DNA from: Sphingomonadales bacterium
GTDB lineage: Bacteria; Pseudomonadota; Alphaproteobacteria; Sphingomonadales; Sphingomonadaceae
Direction: 5' to 3'
Assembly (NCBI GenBank): GCA_027490095.1
Contig: JAIXYT010000041.1
Coordinates: 1-64,000, forward strand
Length of the DNA: 64,000 bases
Shown: piece by piece, positions 58,046 to 64,000 of the stretch
How positions within the stretch are numbered: position 1 is the first letter of the stretch
Layout: the number at the start of each line of letters is the position of its first letter
Program-made: the position numbers and the translations under genes
Notes under the pieces: generated by a model
The model's database searches: none
What the model was told of the DNA's origin: nothing
What the model saw: the letters and a program-made list of their open reading frames with translations, nothing else

Positions 58046-59524
58046 ATGAAGAATCCGCACCCCGAATCCGCCCCCGACACCAACGCCGCCGGCGCCATCG
58101 TCGACCAGCTCGCCGCCATCCACGCCCAGTCGGTCGAAAACCTGCGCGCCAGCCTGAAACAGTTCCTCGACGGCGGCCCGCCCCCCACCCCGCACGCACG
58201 CGCGCAAGGCCTCTTCGCCTACCCCGAACTCCTCCTGCAATGGTCCGCCGACGCCGGCCTCCCCCGCCTGTCGCGCGCCTACGCCCGCCTCGTCGCGCCG
58301 GGCCAGTACGCCGTCACCATCACCCACCCCAACTGGTTCCGCCGCTACCTCACCGAACAGATCAGCCTGCTCGCCCGCGATTACGGCGCCACCTTCCAGG
58401 TCCGCACCAGCACGGTCGAAATCCCCTTCCCCTACGTCCTCGACGGCGCGAAGGATCTCGTCCTCGACGCCACCGCCGCCAAGGAACTCGCCCGCCACTT
58501 CCCCACGACAGACTTGAAGCACATCGGCGACGAGCTCCCCGACGGCCTCTGGGAACAGCACGAGGACGACCCCCGCCCCCTCGCCCTCTTCGATGGCCCC
58601 CGCACCGACTTCTCGCTCGCGCGGCTGAAGCACTACACCGGCGCGCCGGCCCACCACACGCAGAACCACATCCTCTTCACCAACTACCACCGCTACGTCG
58701 ACGAATTCCTCCGCTGGGCCGTCGCCGAGCTCAAGAAGCCCGGCACCCGCTACACCGGCCTCAGCTGCTCGGGCGGCGCCCTCCTCGATGCCACCGACGC
58801 CTCCCCGGAAATGGCCCAGGGCGACGGCAGCTGGCGCAAGTTCCAGATGCCCGCCTGGCACCTGATGGCGCCCGACGGCCAGGGCGTCACCCTCGTCAAC
58901 ATCGGCGTCGGCCCCTCCAATGCGAAGACCATCACCGATCACCTCGCGGTGCTCCGCCCCCAGGCCTGGCTGATGATCGGCCACTGCGGCGGCCTGCGCC
59001 CCAGCCAGACCATCGGCGACTATGTGCTCGCCCACGCCTACCTCCGCGACGACCATGTCCTCGACGACATGCTCCCGCCCGAAATCCCCATCCCCGCCAT
59101 CGCCGAGGTGCAACAGGCGCTGTCAGCGGCCGCCGAAGCCGTCACCGGGCTGGACCACGAGGCGCTGAAGCCGCGGCTGCGCACCGGCACCGTGGTGACC
59201 ACCGACGACCGGAATTGGGAGCTGCGGTTCGGGCTGTCCTCGCGGCGGTTCAACCAGTCGCGCGCCGTGGCGGTGGATATGGAGTCAGCGACGATCGCCG
59301 CGCAGGGGTACCGGTTTCGGGTGCCTTATGGGACCTTGCTGTGCGTGTCCGACAAGCCGCTGCATGGGGAGATCAAGCTCCCGGGCCAAGCGAACCGGTT
59401 CTATGAGGGGGCTATCTCTGAGCATTTGCAGATCGGGATTTCTGCGGTGGAGCTGCTGCGGGAGCAGGGGGGGCGGGTGCATAGCCGCAAACTCCGCGCC
59501 TTCGACGAACCCCCCTTCCGCTAA
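58046..59524 (+). CDS. amn: AMP nucleosidase
   Basis: A 492-residue enzyme hydrolysing AMP to adenine and ribose-5-phosphate. The N-terminal half is the AMP nucleosidase-specific domain (YPELLLQW, ITHPNWFRRYLTEQ, QNHILFTNYHRYVDEF). The C-terminal half is a phosphorylase-type fold with GPSNAKTITDHLAVLRPQAW then MIGHCGGLR near 300-320 and DMESATIAAQGYRFRVPYGT near 412-431, where the Met-Glu pair and Asp bind the nucleoside. Length matches the family. The 3' third is visibly less biased in codon use (more GGG, TTG) than the start. Confidence 0.95.
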   Translation: MKNPHPESAPDTNAAGAIVDQLAAIHAQSVENLRASLKQFLDGGPPPTPHARAQGLFAYPELLLQWSADAGLPRLSRAYARLVAPGQYAVTITHPNWFRRYLTEQISLLARDYGATFQVRTSTVEIPFPYVLDGAKDLVLDATAAKELARHFPTTDLKHIGDELPDGLWEQHEDDPRPLALFDGPRTDFSLARLKHYTGAPAHHTQNHILFTNYHRYVDEFLRWAVAELKKPGTRYTGLSCSGGALLDATDASPEMAQGDGSWRKFQMPAWHLMAPDGQGVTLVNIGVGPSNAKTITDHLAVLRPQAWLMIGHCGGLRPSQTIGDYVLAHAYLRDDHVLDDMLPPEIPIPAIAEVQQALSAAAEAVTGLDHEALKPRLRTGTVVTTDDRNWELRFGLSSRRFNQSRAVAVDMESATIAAQGYRFRVPYGTLLCVSDKPLHGEIKLPGQANRFYEGAISEHLQIGISAVELLREQGGRVHSRKLRAFDEPPFR

Positions 59525-59527
59525 GCG

Positions 59528-59663
59528 CCGTCGCCCCGCACCCCCACCGTTGCCCCGCACCCCCACCGTCGCCCCGGACTTGATCCGGGGCCGCTGGACG
59601 ATGGAGGGTCAACCGCACCGCAACTCCAACCCGTCGCCCCGCACCTGATGCGGGGCCGCTGGA
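59528..59663. repeat. REP-like palindrome cluster, left of GIY-YIG gene
   Basis: Two 19-bp direct units (CGTYGCCCCGCACCCCCAC) at 59529-59566 are followed by the hairpins CCCCGGA-CTTGA-TCCGGGG (59572-59590) and CCCCGCA-CCTGA-TGCGGGG (59637-59655). Both hairpins are preceded by GTCG and followed by CCGCTGGACG, so they are copies of one element. Confidence 0.75.
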
Positions 59664-59665
59664 CG

Positions 59666-59953
59666 TCAAAACACCAACCCCAACTCCCGCCACTCAGGGT
59701 TAGCCCCCTCGATCAGCGCAACCTTCCACTCCCGCCGCCACTTCTTCAGCACCTTCTCCCGCGCAATCGCTGCCTCCATCGTTGGGCAGGCCTCGGCATA
59801 CACCAGCCGATCCAGCCCCCAGCGCCGGCAAAACGCCGACCCCTCCCCCCGCCGATGCTGCGCCACCCGCGCCGGCAAATCCGCCGTCACGCCGATGTAG
59901 AGCACCCCGTTCGGCTTGTTGGTGAGGATGTAGACGGTGGGGTTGCGGGACAT
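59666..59953 (-). CDS. Small GIY-YIG nuclease family protein
   Basis: A 95-residue single-domain protein of the UPF0213/YhbQ-like GIY-YIG group. The motif pair is VYILTNKPNGVLYIGVT (YIL for GIY, YIG as usual) at residues 7-23, followed by the catalytic-type Arg in LPARVAQHRRGEG and the Glu region MEAAIAREKVLKKWRREWK, ending with an Asn in ANPEW. Such proteins cut DNA or are relics of homing enzymes. REP-like repeats lie immediately on both sides and nothing else is in its transcription unit. Confidence 0.88.
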   Translation of the reverse strand: MSRNPTVYILTNKPNGVLYIGVTADLPARVAQHRRGEGSAFCRRWGLDRLVYAEACPTMEAAIAREKVLKKWRREWKVALIEGANPEWRELGLVF

Positions 59954-59968
59954 GGGGGGAGCCTACGA

Positions 59969-60110
59969 GAATTCGTCGTCCCAGCGAAAGAATTCGTCGT
60001 CCCAGCGGAAGCTGGGACCTCAGGCCGGCGGAGGGCTGACCCATCGGCGCGCCCCAACCCCGTCGCGCCGGACTTACCTGCCCCCGCCAAAGCGGGGATG
60101 CGGGGCCGCT
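59969..60110. repeat. REP-like palindrome cluster, right of GIY-YIG gene
   Basis: Two direct copies of GAATTCGTCGTCCCAGCG (from 59969) are followed by the hairpin GTCCCAGC-GGAA-GCTGGGAC (59999-60018) and, further on, CCCCGC-CAAA-GCGGGG (60082-60097) ending GCGGGGCCGCT. The GTCGTCCC and GGGGCCGCT borders recall the left cluster and the ndk hairpin. Confidence 0.7.
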
Positions 60111-60187
60111 CCTCAGTGCTGCCGCACCTGGTCTTGCTACGAGTTGAGCAACCCTTTTTGGGCCCCGCTTCCTTGAAGTTTGCCTTG

Positions 60188-60203
60188 GCAAGGTTAACCT
60201 TGC
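60188..60203. promoter_or_regulatory. Perfect 16-bp palindrome upstream of the AlbA_2-GNAT gene
   Basis: GCAAGGTTAACCTTGC is a perfect dyad, overlapped on its left by TTGCC-TT-GGCAA, so that three CCTTG-type half-sites are in tandem. It lies 61 bp before the probable start codon, where a repressor or autoregulator would bind. It is the longest perfect palindrome I noticed between genes. Confidence 0.55.
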
Positions 60204-60264
60204 GAGCCAATTGGGCCTATCAGCGCCTCAATTGCGTTCCATGGGCAGTAAGGACTGTGCAGTA

Positions 60265-61683
60265 ATGTCTATCAAACGGCGCACCCAGAAGCTCAGCAAG
60301 ATTACTCGGGACCTGCTTGCCGAAGGTGAAAGTGCAAGGGCAGACTTTAAGCGATCGCCAGATGGAATTTCTGTCGACGATCTGGTATCGTTCGCCAACT
60401 CAAGAAGTGGCGGAAGCATTTTAGCAGGTGTTGATGAACGCATCGCCAATGGAGTCCAGACAGGAGTTGTCCGCGGCTGTGATGCAAGTGACGCTAGTAT
60501 TCTTCAGGTTTTAAACAAGGCTGTGAGCTGTATTCCTCCTGTTTCGATTAATATTTACGTAGAAAATATCGCTCAGAACCCAATACTTAGGGTAGAAATA
60601 GAGTCTAGTCAAACTAAGCCCCACTGCACGCCAAGAGGCATTTACTGTATTAGAGATGGCGCGCGAAATCGTCCGCTACATCCGGCCGAACTATTGCGTA
60701 TATTCCTGGATAATGAGGCAAGTGAATTTGCCATGCGATTTGAGTCCGCGGCAGTAAGAATTTCGAATGAGCTGAATGATCTGGAGCAGTCTATCAGCAA
60801 GAGTATAAGTAGTATGGCAGACCAATTCGGATGGGCTGAATATCAACTAGATGAAACAGGAGACAAGTTGGACAGCATACAAGGAATTGCGGCAAAGGCA
60901 TACCTGGAGTCTGAAAAGGCTAATTCTCGTTTGAAGGCCATTATCGAACAAGATAAGCGTGAAGACCCTGTAAAGAGCAAGGAAAAACTTCAATTGTTTC
61001 GCGAGATTGTCCGATCTATCGACAATGATCCAAAGCTTCTTCGATCCGTTATTGCCGGGAAAAAAATGCAGCTCACTGTCAAAAAAGATGCAGAAAGTGA
61101 CGTTATCCGCGAAGATATTGACGAAATCGTTGAGGCTGCGCTGAGATATGTTCACAATAGAGAGCGAGACAAAAACTACGAAATATCAGTAAAGGCTCCG
61201 ATTGAATGTAGCGATACAGAAATCGAGCAGTTCGCGTTAAAGGTGGCCGAGGGTGGCGAAGTTGGGGGAGGGGTTATAGAGCGTGCTAGGCAAGCGTTTA
61301 GGCTTGGATTTATATACTATGGCAATTCTGTCGTGGGTACGGCTGCCCTAAAGCGGCCAGCTGCCGGCTATCGTGCAAAGGTTTTTAGGAAGGCTGGTAG
61401 CGAGCTCAGTCCAAAGGATTATCCCTATGAGTTAGGCTGGATATTTCTTGATGTGCCTCATCGACGGAAGGGGCAAATGACCCGTCTAATTGAAGGCCTG
61501 CTGCCAATCGCTCAGGACTCAGGGTTGTTTGCTACAACTAGAACCTCGAACAATATTATGCGAGATGTTCTGACGCAGCTCAACTTCTCTCAGGAGGGCG
61601 TCGAATATAAATCGGAGATGGACCCTCAACAGTGGATCGAGTTGTTCGTTAGGGCTGCCCCTAAACTAGCTGGAAGCGCTTGA
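60265..61683 (+). CDS. AlbA_2 (Schlafen-type) domain fused to a GNAT acetyltransferase domain
   Basis: A 472-residue protein, strikingly AT-rich compared with everything around it. Residues 15-150 resemble the AlbA_2/Schlafen AAA_4 domain: GESARADFKRSP, LVSFANSRSGGSILAGVDE and the late RGIYCIRDGARNRPLHPAEL. A helical, probably coiled-coil region spans about 160-260 (NELNDLEQSISKSI). Residues 345-460 look like a GNAT fold: GFIYYGNSVVGTAAL, then ELGWIFLDVPHRRKGQMTRL with the RRKGQM acetyl-CoA loop. I know AlbA_2 domains mainly from defence-related and regulatory proteins; this fusion I do not recognise. The ATG at 60265 has AAGGA 10 nt upstream; ATG 60241 lacks one. Function unknown, transfer likely. 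Confidence 0.7.
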   Translation: MSIKRRTQKLSKITRDLLAEGESARADFKRSPDGISVDDLVSFANSRSGGSILAGVDERIANGVQTGVVRGCDASDASILQVLNKAVSCIPPVSINIYVENIAQNPILRVEIESSQTKPHCTPRGIYCIRDGARNRPLHPAELLRIFLDNEASEFAMRFESAAVRISNELNDLEQSISKSISSMADQFGWAEYQLDETGDKLDSIQGIAAKAYLESEKANSRLKAIIEQDKREDPVKSKEKLQLFREIVRSIDNDPKLLRSVIAGKKMQLTVKKDAESDVIREDIDEIVEAALRYVHNRERDKNYEISVKAPIECSDTEIEQFALKVAEGGEVGGGVIERARQAFRLGFIYYGNSVVGTAALKRPAAGYRAKVFRKAGSELSPKDYPYELGWIFLDVPHRRKGQMTRLIEGLLPIAQDSGLFATTRTSNNIMRDVLTQLNFSQEGVEYKSEMDPQQWIELFVRAAPKLAGSA

Positions 61684-61733
61684 TTCTGGGGCTTTATCAT
61701 CGTTGATGGCCAGATTAATATTCAATGCTATTG

Positions 61734-61905
61734 GCCGCGCGGCCAAGCCGCGCGAGTCCGCCAAAGAACCAGAACCAGAAACAAGAAAGAAGCGGGCAAA
61801 GCCCGCTGTCGTCGAACGGGTTCGCGGGCGGAACGCCCACGCCCCGCCGGCCGGGCTTGCGCGCCGTCGCGCGTTAGTGCTGCGCACTAAGCGTCGCGGC
61901 GCTCC
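61734..61905 (-). repeat. Dispersed multi-hairpin element, copy D
   Basis: On the minus strand: a GCGACGC-TTAGTGC-GCA-GCACTAA-CGCGCGAC hairpin, a GCCCGGCCGGCGGGGCG region, GTGGGCG...CGCCCGC, linker CCGTTCGACGA, AGCGGGC-TTT-GCCCGCT followed by TCTTTCTTGTTTCT, then GGCGGACTCG and CGCGCGGC-TTG-GCCGCGCG. The order equals copies A to C. It is antisense to both flanking genes, so here it is not simply the terminator of an upstream gene. Confidence 0.75.
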
Positions 61906-61971
61906 AGCCTGTCCTACACAAACCAATCCGGTTATCCTTTGCCCTTTCAACCTTTGTGGGAAGGGCTCCAT

Positions 61972-62604
61972 ATGGATCCGGAACTGGTCGCCACGCGGAA
62001 TTGCTATCAGGGGTGGAGCGGGGAGAAGCAGCGGGCCTTCTTGCGCCAGCTGGCCGCCACCGGGTCCGTCACCCGCGCGGCCGAGGCTGTCGGGATGACT
62101 GCCCGGTCCGCCTATTATCTCCGCAACCGGCCCGAAGCGAAGGCCTTCCGCGAAGGGTGGCACCATGCGCTGAAGGCCGCCAGCGACACCCTTGTCGCCA
62201 TCGCCTTCGATCGCGCGGTCAACGGCGGGCTCCAGAAATACTGGCAGGATGGCAAGCCCGTCGGCGAACGCCTCGTCCCCTCCGATCGCATGCTCACCTG
62301 GCTCCTCGCCCGCGTCGCGCCCCGCCTGCCCGTCCGCCACGGCGGGTCCAGCGAAACCCCGTGGGACGATCTGCTCGAAAGCGTCGTCACCCTGCCCGAT
62401 TTCCACCCCAACTGGCACGACGCCCGCGAACTCGAACGCCTCGACGCCGAAAACCCGCCCGCACCCCCCGCCGAACCGCAACCCGAACCCTTCGCCATCC
62501 TGCCCGCCGCCACACCCCTCCCGGCCCCGGCAGAGGCGCGCAGCAGCCGCCCGGCCCGCGCCGCGCGTGCGCGCCCTCGCGCACGCACACACGAGTCAGC
62601 GTGA
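61972..62604 (+). CDS. Helix-turn-helix protein resembling phage terminase small subunits
   Basis: A 210-residue protein. Residues 12-50 (FLRQLAATGSVTRAAEAVGM and TARSAYYLRNRPEAKAF) form a helix-turn-helix like that of terminase small subunits, with a following conserved-looking HHALKAASDTLVAIAFDRAV. The middle has KPVGERLVPSDRMLTWLLAR and the C-terminal 60 residues are disordered, Pro/Ala/Arg rich. No terminase large subunit, portal or capsid gene is nearby. Similar stand-alone genes occur in sphingomonads; role unknown, DNA binding likely. GGAAGGG lies upstream of the ATG. Confidence 0.7.
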   Translation: MDPELVATRNCYQGWSGEKQRAFLRQLAATGSVTRAAEAVGMTARSAYYLRNRPEAKAFREGWHHALKAASDTLVAIAFDRAVNGGLQKYWQDGKPVGERLVPSDRMLTWLLARVAPRLPVRHGGSSETPWDDLLESVVTLPDFHPNWHDARELERLDAENPPAPPAEPQPEPFAILPAATPLPAPAEARSSRPARAARARPRARTHESA

Positions 62605-62761
62605 AAACTGCGAAAACTCGGGCCCCCCAAACCCCCGAACACCCCGCCGGCCAGAATGTGGCGCACCGGGCACACTCCTTGACAACGCCCGAGGTTCCGG
62701 GTTCCGAAATGGCGCAAAGGCCGACATAAGATCAGCCTCGCGCCAGTACGGAGGACGGCAG

Positions 62762-64000
62762 GTGATCGCACGGATCATGGGGGCAGCAGCCCGCGCAGCC
62801 GCGCTGGCCCTGCTGGCCGCCCACCCGGCGACAGCCCAGGCACCGGCCCAGCCGGCCGAACCCCCCGCCGCCGCGCCGCCCCGCCCGCCGCTGATCGAGG
62901 CACCGAACCTGTTCAAGGCCGGCTGGCGCGACACCCGCTACGCCGTCCCCGATCTCGCCCCGGACCGGATCATCATCCCCCGCCTCAACACCTCGTTCCT
63001 CACCATCCGCCCCGGCATCGAACTCATCGTCGACCACACCGCCTTCGCCCAGGATTCCACCAGCCTCGACCAGCTCGGCCGGCAGGAAAACCTGCTCGAA
63101 GTTCGCAGCATGAGCCTCGAATTCGCCGGCGAAATGGGGCCCCGCCAGCTCTTCGACTACAAGATCGGCGTGGAATACAACGGCTTCGACGTGAACCCGG
63201 ACGAAACCTGGGCCGTCACCGATTTCAACATCGCCTTCTCGATCCCGAAATGGCGCACCCGCGTCCGCATCGGCCAGATGCGCGAGGATTTCGGCTACGA
63301 AGTCGTCGGCTCCACCGCCACCATGCCGCAGAGCGAACGCGTCCTCACCCCCTTCGCCTCGCCGATCAACTTCGGGCTGAAGGTCACCCATCTGCTGGGC
63401 GCAACCGATCGCGCCACGCTCACCTACGGCATCTTCAAGGACGATTGGGGCGAAGGCGACGGCCGCGCCGCCCTCTCGGCCCGGGTCACGCTGCTCGCAA
63501 TCGACCAGCCCGACCGCTGGCTCCACCTGGGCGTCGCCGTCCGAAGGTCAGATGTCGGCGCCAGCATCCAGTACAAGGGCAAGCCCGGCGTCGCGGCGGC
63601 CGACAATTTCGTCGACACCGGCGAATTCGCAGCCTCCTCCGCAACCCACCTCGGCTTCGAAGGGCATTACACCCGCGGCCCCTGGTCCGTGATCGCCGAA
63701 TTCGCCTCCGCCCGGCCCGACATCCCCCAAGGCGATGATCCCGTCTTCCGCGGCGGCTATGTGCTGGGCAGCTGGGTGCTCACCGGCGAATCCCGCGCCT
63801 ACGATCGCAGCCGGGGCACGGTGAAGCGGATCATGCCCACCGGCCGCTGGGGCGCCGTCGAACTCGTCGGCCGCTATGCCGCCGTCGACCTCTCCAGCAA
63901 CGGCATCGACGGCGGGCGCTTCGATCGCATCGAAGGCGGGGTCAACTGGTGGGCCACCACCCGCTGGAAGTTCGGCCTGCTCTACGGCCACATCTGGCTG
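62762..64000 (+). CDS. Phosphate-selective porin O/P-type outer-membrane protein, 3' end outside the window
   Basis: The first 413 residues of an outer-membrane porin. GTG start with GGAGGA 6 nt upstream (an ATG five codons later is an alternative); signal ALALLAAHPATAQA; a Pro/Ala linker to about 45; then alternating beta strands. Landmarks are IPRLNTSFLTIRPGIELIVD, SMSLEFAGEMGPRQLFDYKI, RVRIGQMREDFGYE, the region MPQSERVLTPFASPINFGL and FEGHYTRGPWSVIAEFA, all usual in the OprP/OprO family of anion-selective porins. It reaches the window edge in frame without a stop, so its C-terminus is unknown. No pho-type gene is adjacent. Confidence 0.88.
   Translation, partial: MIARIMGAAARAAALALLAAHPATAQAPAQPAEPPAAAPPRPPLIEAPNLFKAGWRDTRYAVPDLAPDRIIIPRLNTSFLTIRPGIELIVDHTAFAQDSTSLDQLGRQENLLEVRSMSLEFAGEMGPRQLFDYKIGVEYNGFDVNPDETWAVTDFNIAFSIPKWRTRVRIGQMREDFGYEVVGSTATMPQSERVLTPFASPINFGLKVTHLLGATDRATLTYGIFKDDWGEGDGRAALSARVTLLAIDQPDRWLHLGVAVRRSDVGASIQYKGKPGVAAADNFVDTGEFAASSATHLGFEGHYTRGPWSVIAEFASARPDIPQGDDPVFRGGYVLGSWVLTGESRAYDRSRGTVKRIMPTGRWGAVELVGRYAAVDLSSNGIDGGRFDRIEGGVNWWATTRWKFGLLYGHIWL

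Noticed and set aside
58046-59524. Frameshift or recent recombination in the 3' third of amn because codon use changes
   Set aside because: The frame and the family motifs continue without a break to the end, so the change in codon choice alone is not evidence of disruption.
59528-60110. CRISPR array
   Set aside because: Repeats are few, palindromic, of different lengths and irregularly spaced, without uniform spacers or cas genes.

Overview
The window is a high-GC chromosomal segment from an alphaproteobacterium, most likely a member of the Sphingomonadales. Support comes from the gene repertoire and order: a TonB-dependent receptor, two UrcA-family exported proteins, a small HIG1-type twin-helix protein next to a PduO-type adenosyltransferase, a short siroheme synthase, sdhE-mfd opposite recG, and a divergently controlled arginine succinyltransferase (ast) cluster. 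The genus is an inference; no rRNA is present. Nearly all of the window is ordinary, densely packed core genome with GC-rich codon use. The clear exception is one visibly AT-rich gene at 60.3-61.7 kb.

Layout. 0-7 kb: the 3' end of a large DUF11-repeat surface protein faces a three-gene minus-strand set (M50 membrane metallopeptidase, HlyD-like adaptor, second HlyD-like adaptor with a long cytoplasmic N-terminus), a plausible export or processing module. 7.4-12.2 kb: a TonB receptor diverges from a double-TetR regulator that is translationally coupled to a class C-type serine hydrolase, followed by tRNA-Arg(ACG) and a tRNA 3' fragment. 12.4-20.6 kb: a lipoprotein, an NSS transporter, then a six-gene minus-strand run argH-lptM-lysA-galU-siroheme synthase-CitE-like lyase; argH and a TlpA-like lipoprotein start inside the same CATG. 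20.6-24.4 kb: a 2-oxoacid dehydrogenase cluster whose E2 is split into separate lipoyl and catalytic proteins, preceded by two orphan T4 gp19-like tail-tube proteins. 24.5-31.7 kb: glpD, pdxH, a DnaJ-like protein, YihY, fabI, an exported protein, aroC and a DUF4870 protein.

31.7-47.3 kb: rnpB, a VOC protein, ndk, an HNH nuclease, gluQ, a HIG1 protein, the PduO-type transferase, an M13 peptidase, anmK, tyrS, a Sel1 protein, recG, sdhE and mfd. 47.3-54.5 kb: an esterase, a patatin, an Lrp regulator diverging from astA-astD-astB, and two UrcA proteins. 54.7-59.5 kb: an alpha/beta hydrolase, two adjacent cysteine desulfurases coupled to a 2Fe-2S ferredoxin, and AMP nucleosidase. 59.5-64 kb: accessory-looking DNA with a GIY-YIG nuclease flanked by REP-like hairpins, an AT-rich AlbA_2(Schlafen-type)-GNAT fusion with a perfect palindrome upstream, a DNA-binding-like protein, and a porin running off the window.

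The most unexpected signals are (1) a dispersed, roughly 170-bp multi-hairpin intergenic element present in four diverged copies (after rnpB, the HNH gene, the M13 gene and the AlbA_2 gene), whose stems differ in sequence but keep pairing and whose fourth hairpin is usually followed by a pyrimidine tract; (2) the AlbA_2-GNAT fusion; (3) the orphan tail-tube pair; (4) the GIY-YIG gene embedded in REP-like repeats; and (5) the split E2. All family assignments come from reading the translated sequences by eye, without database searches.
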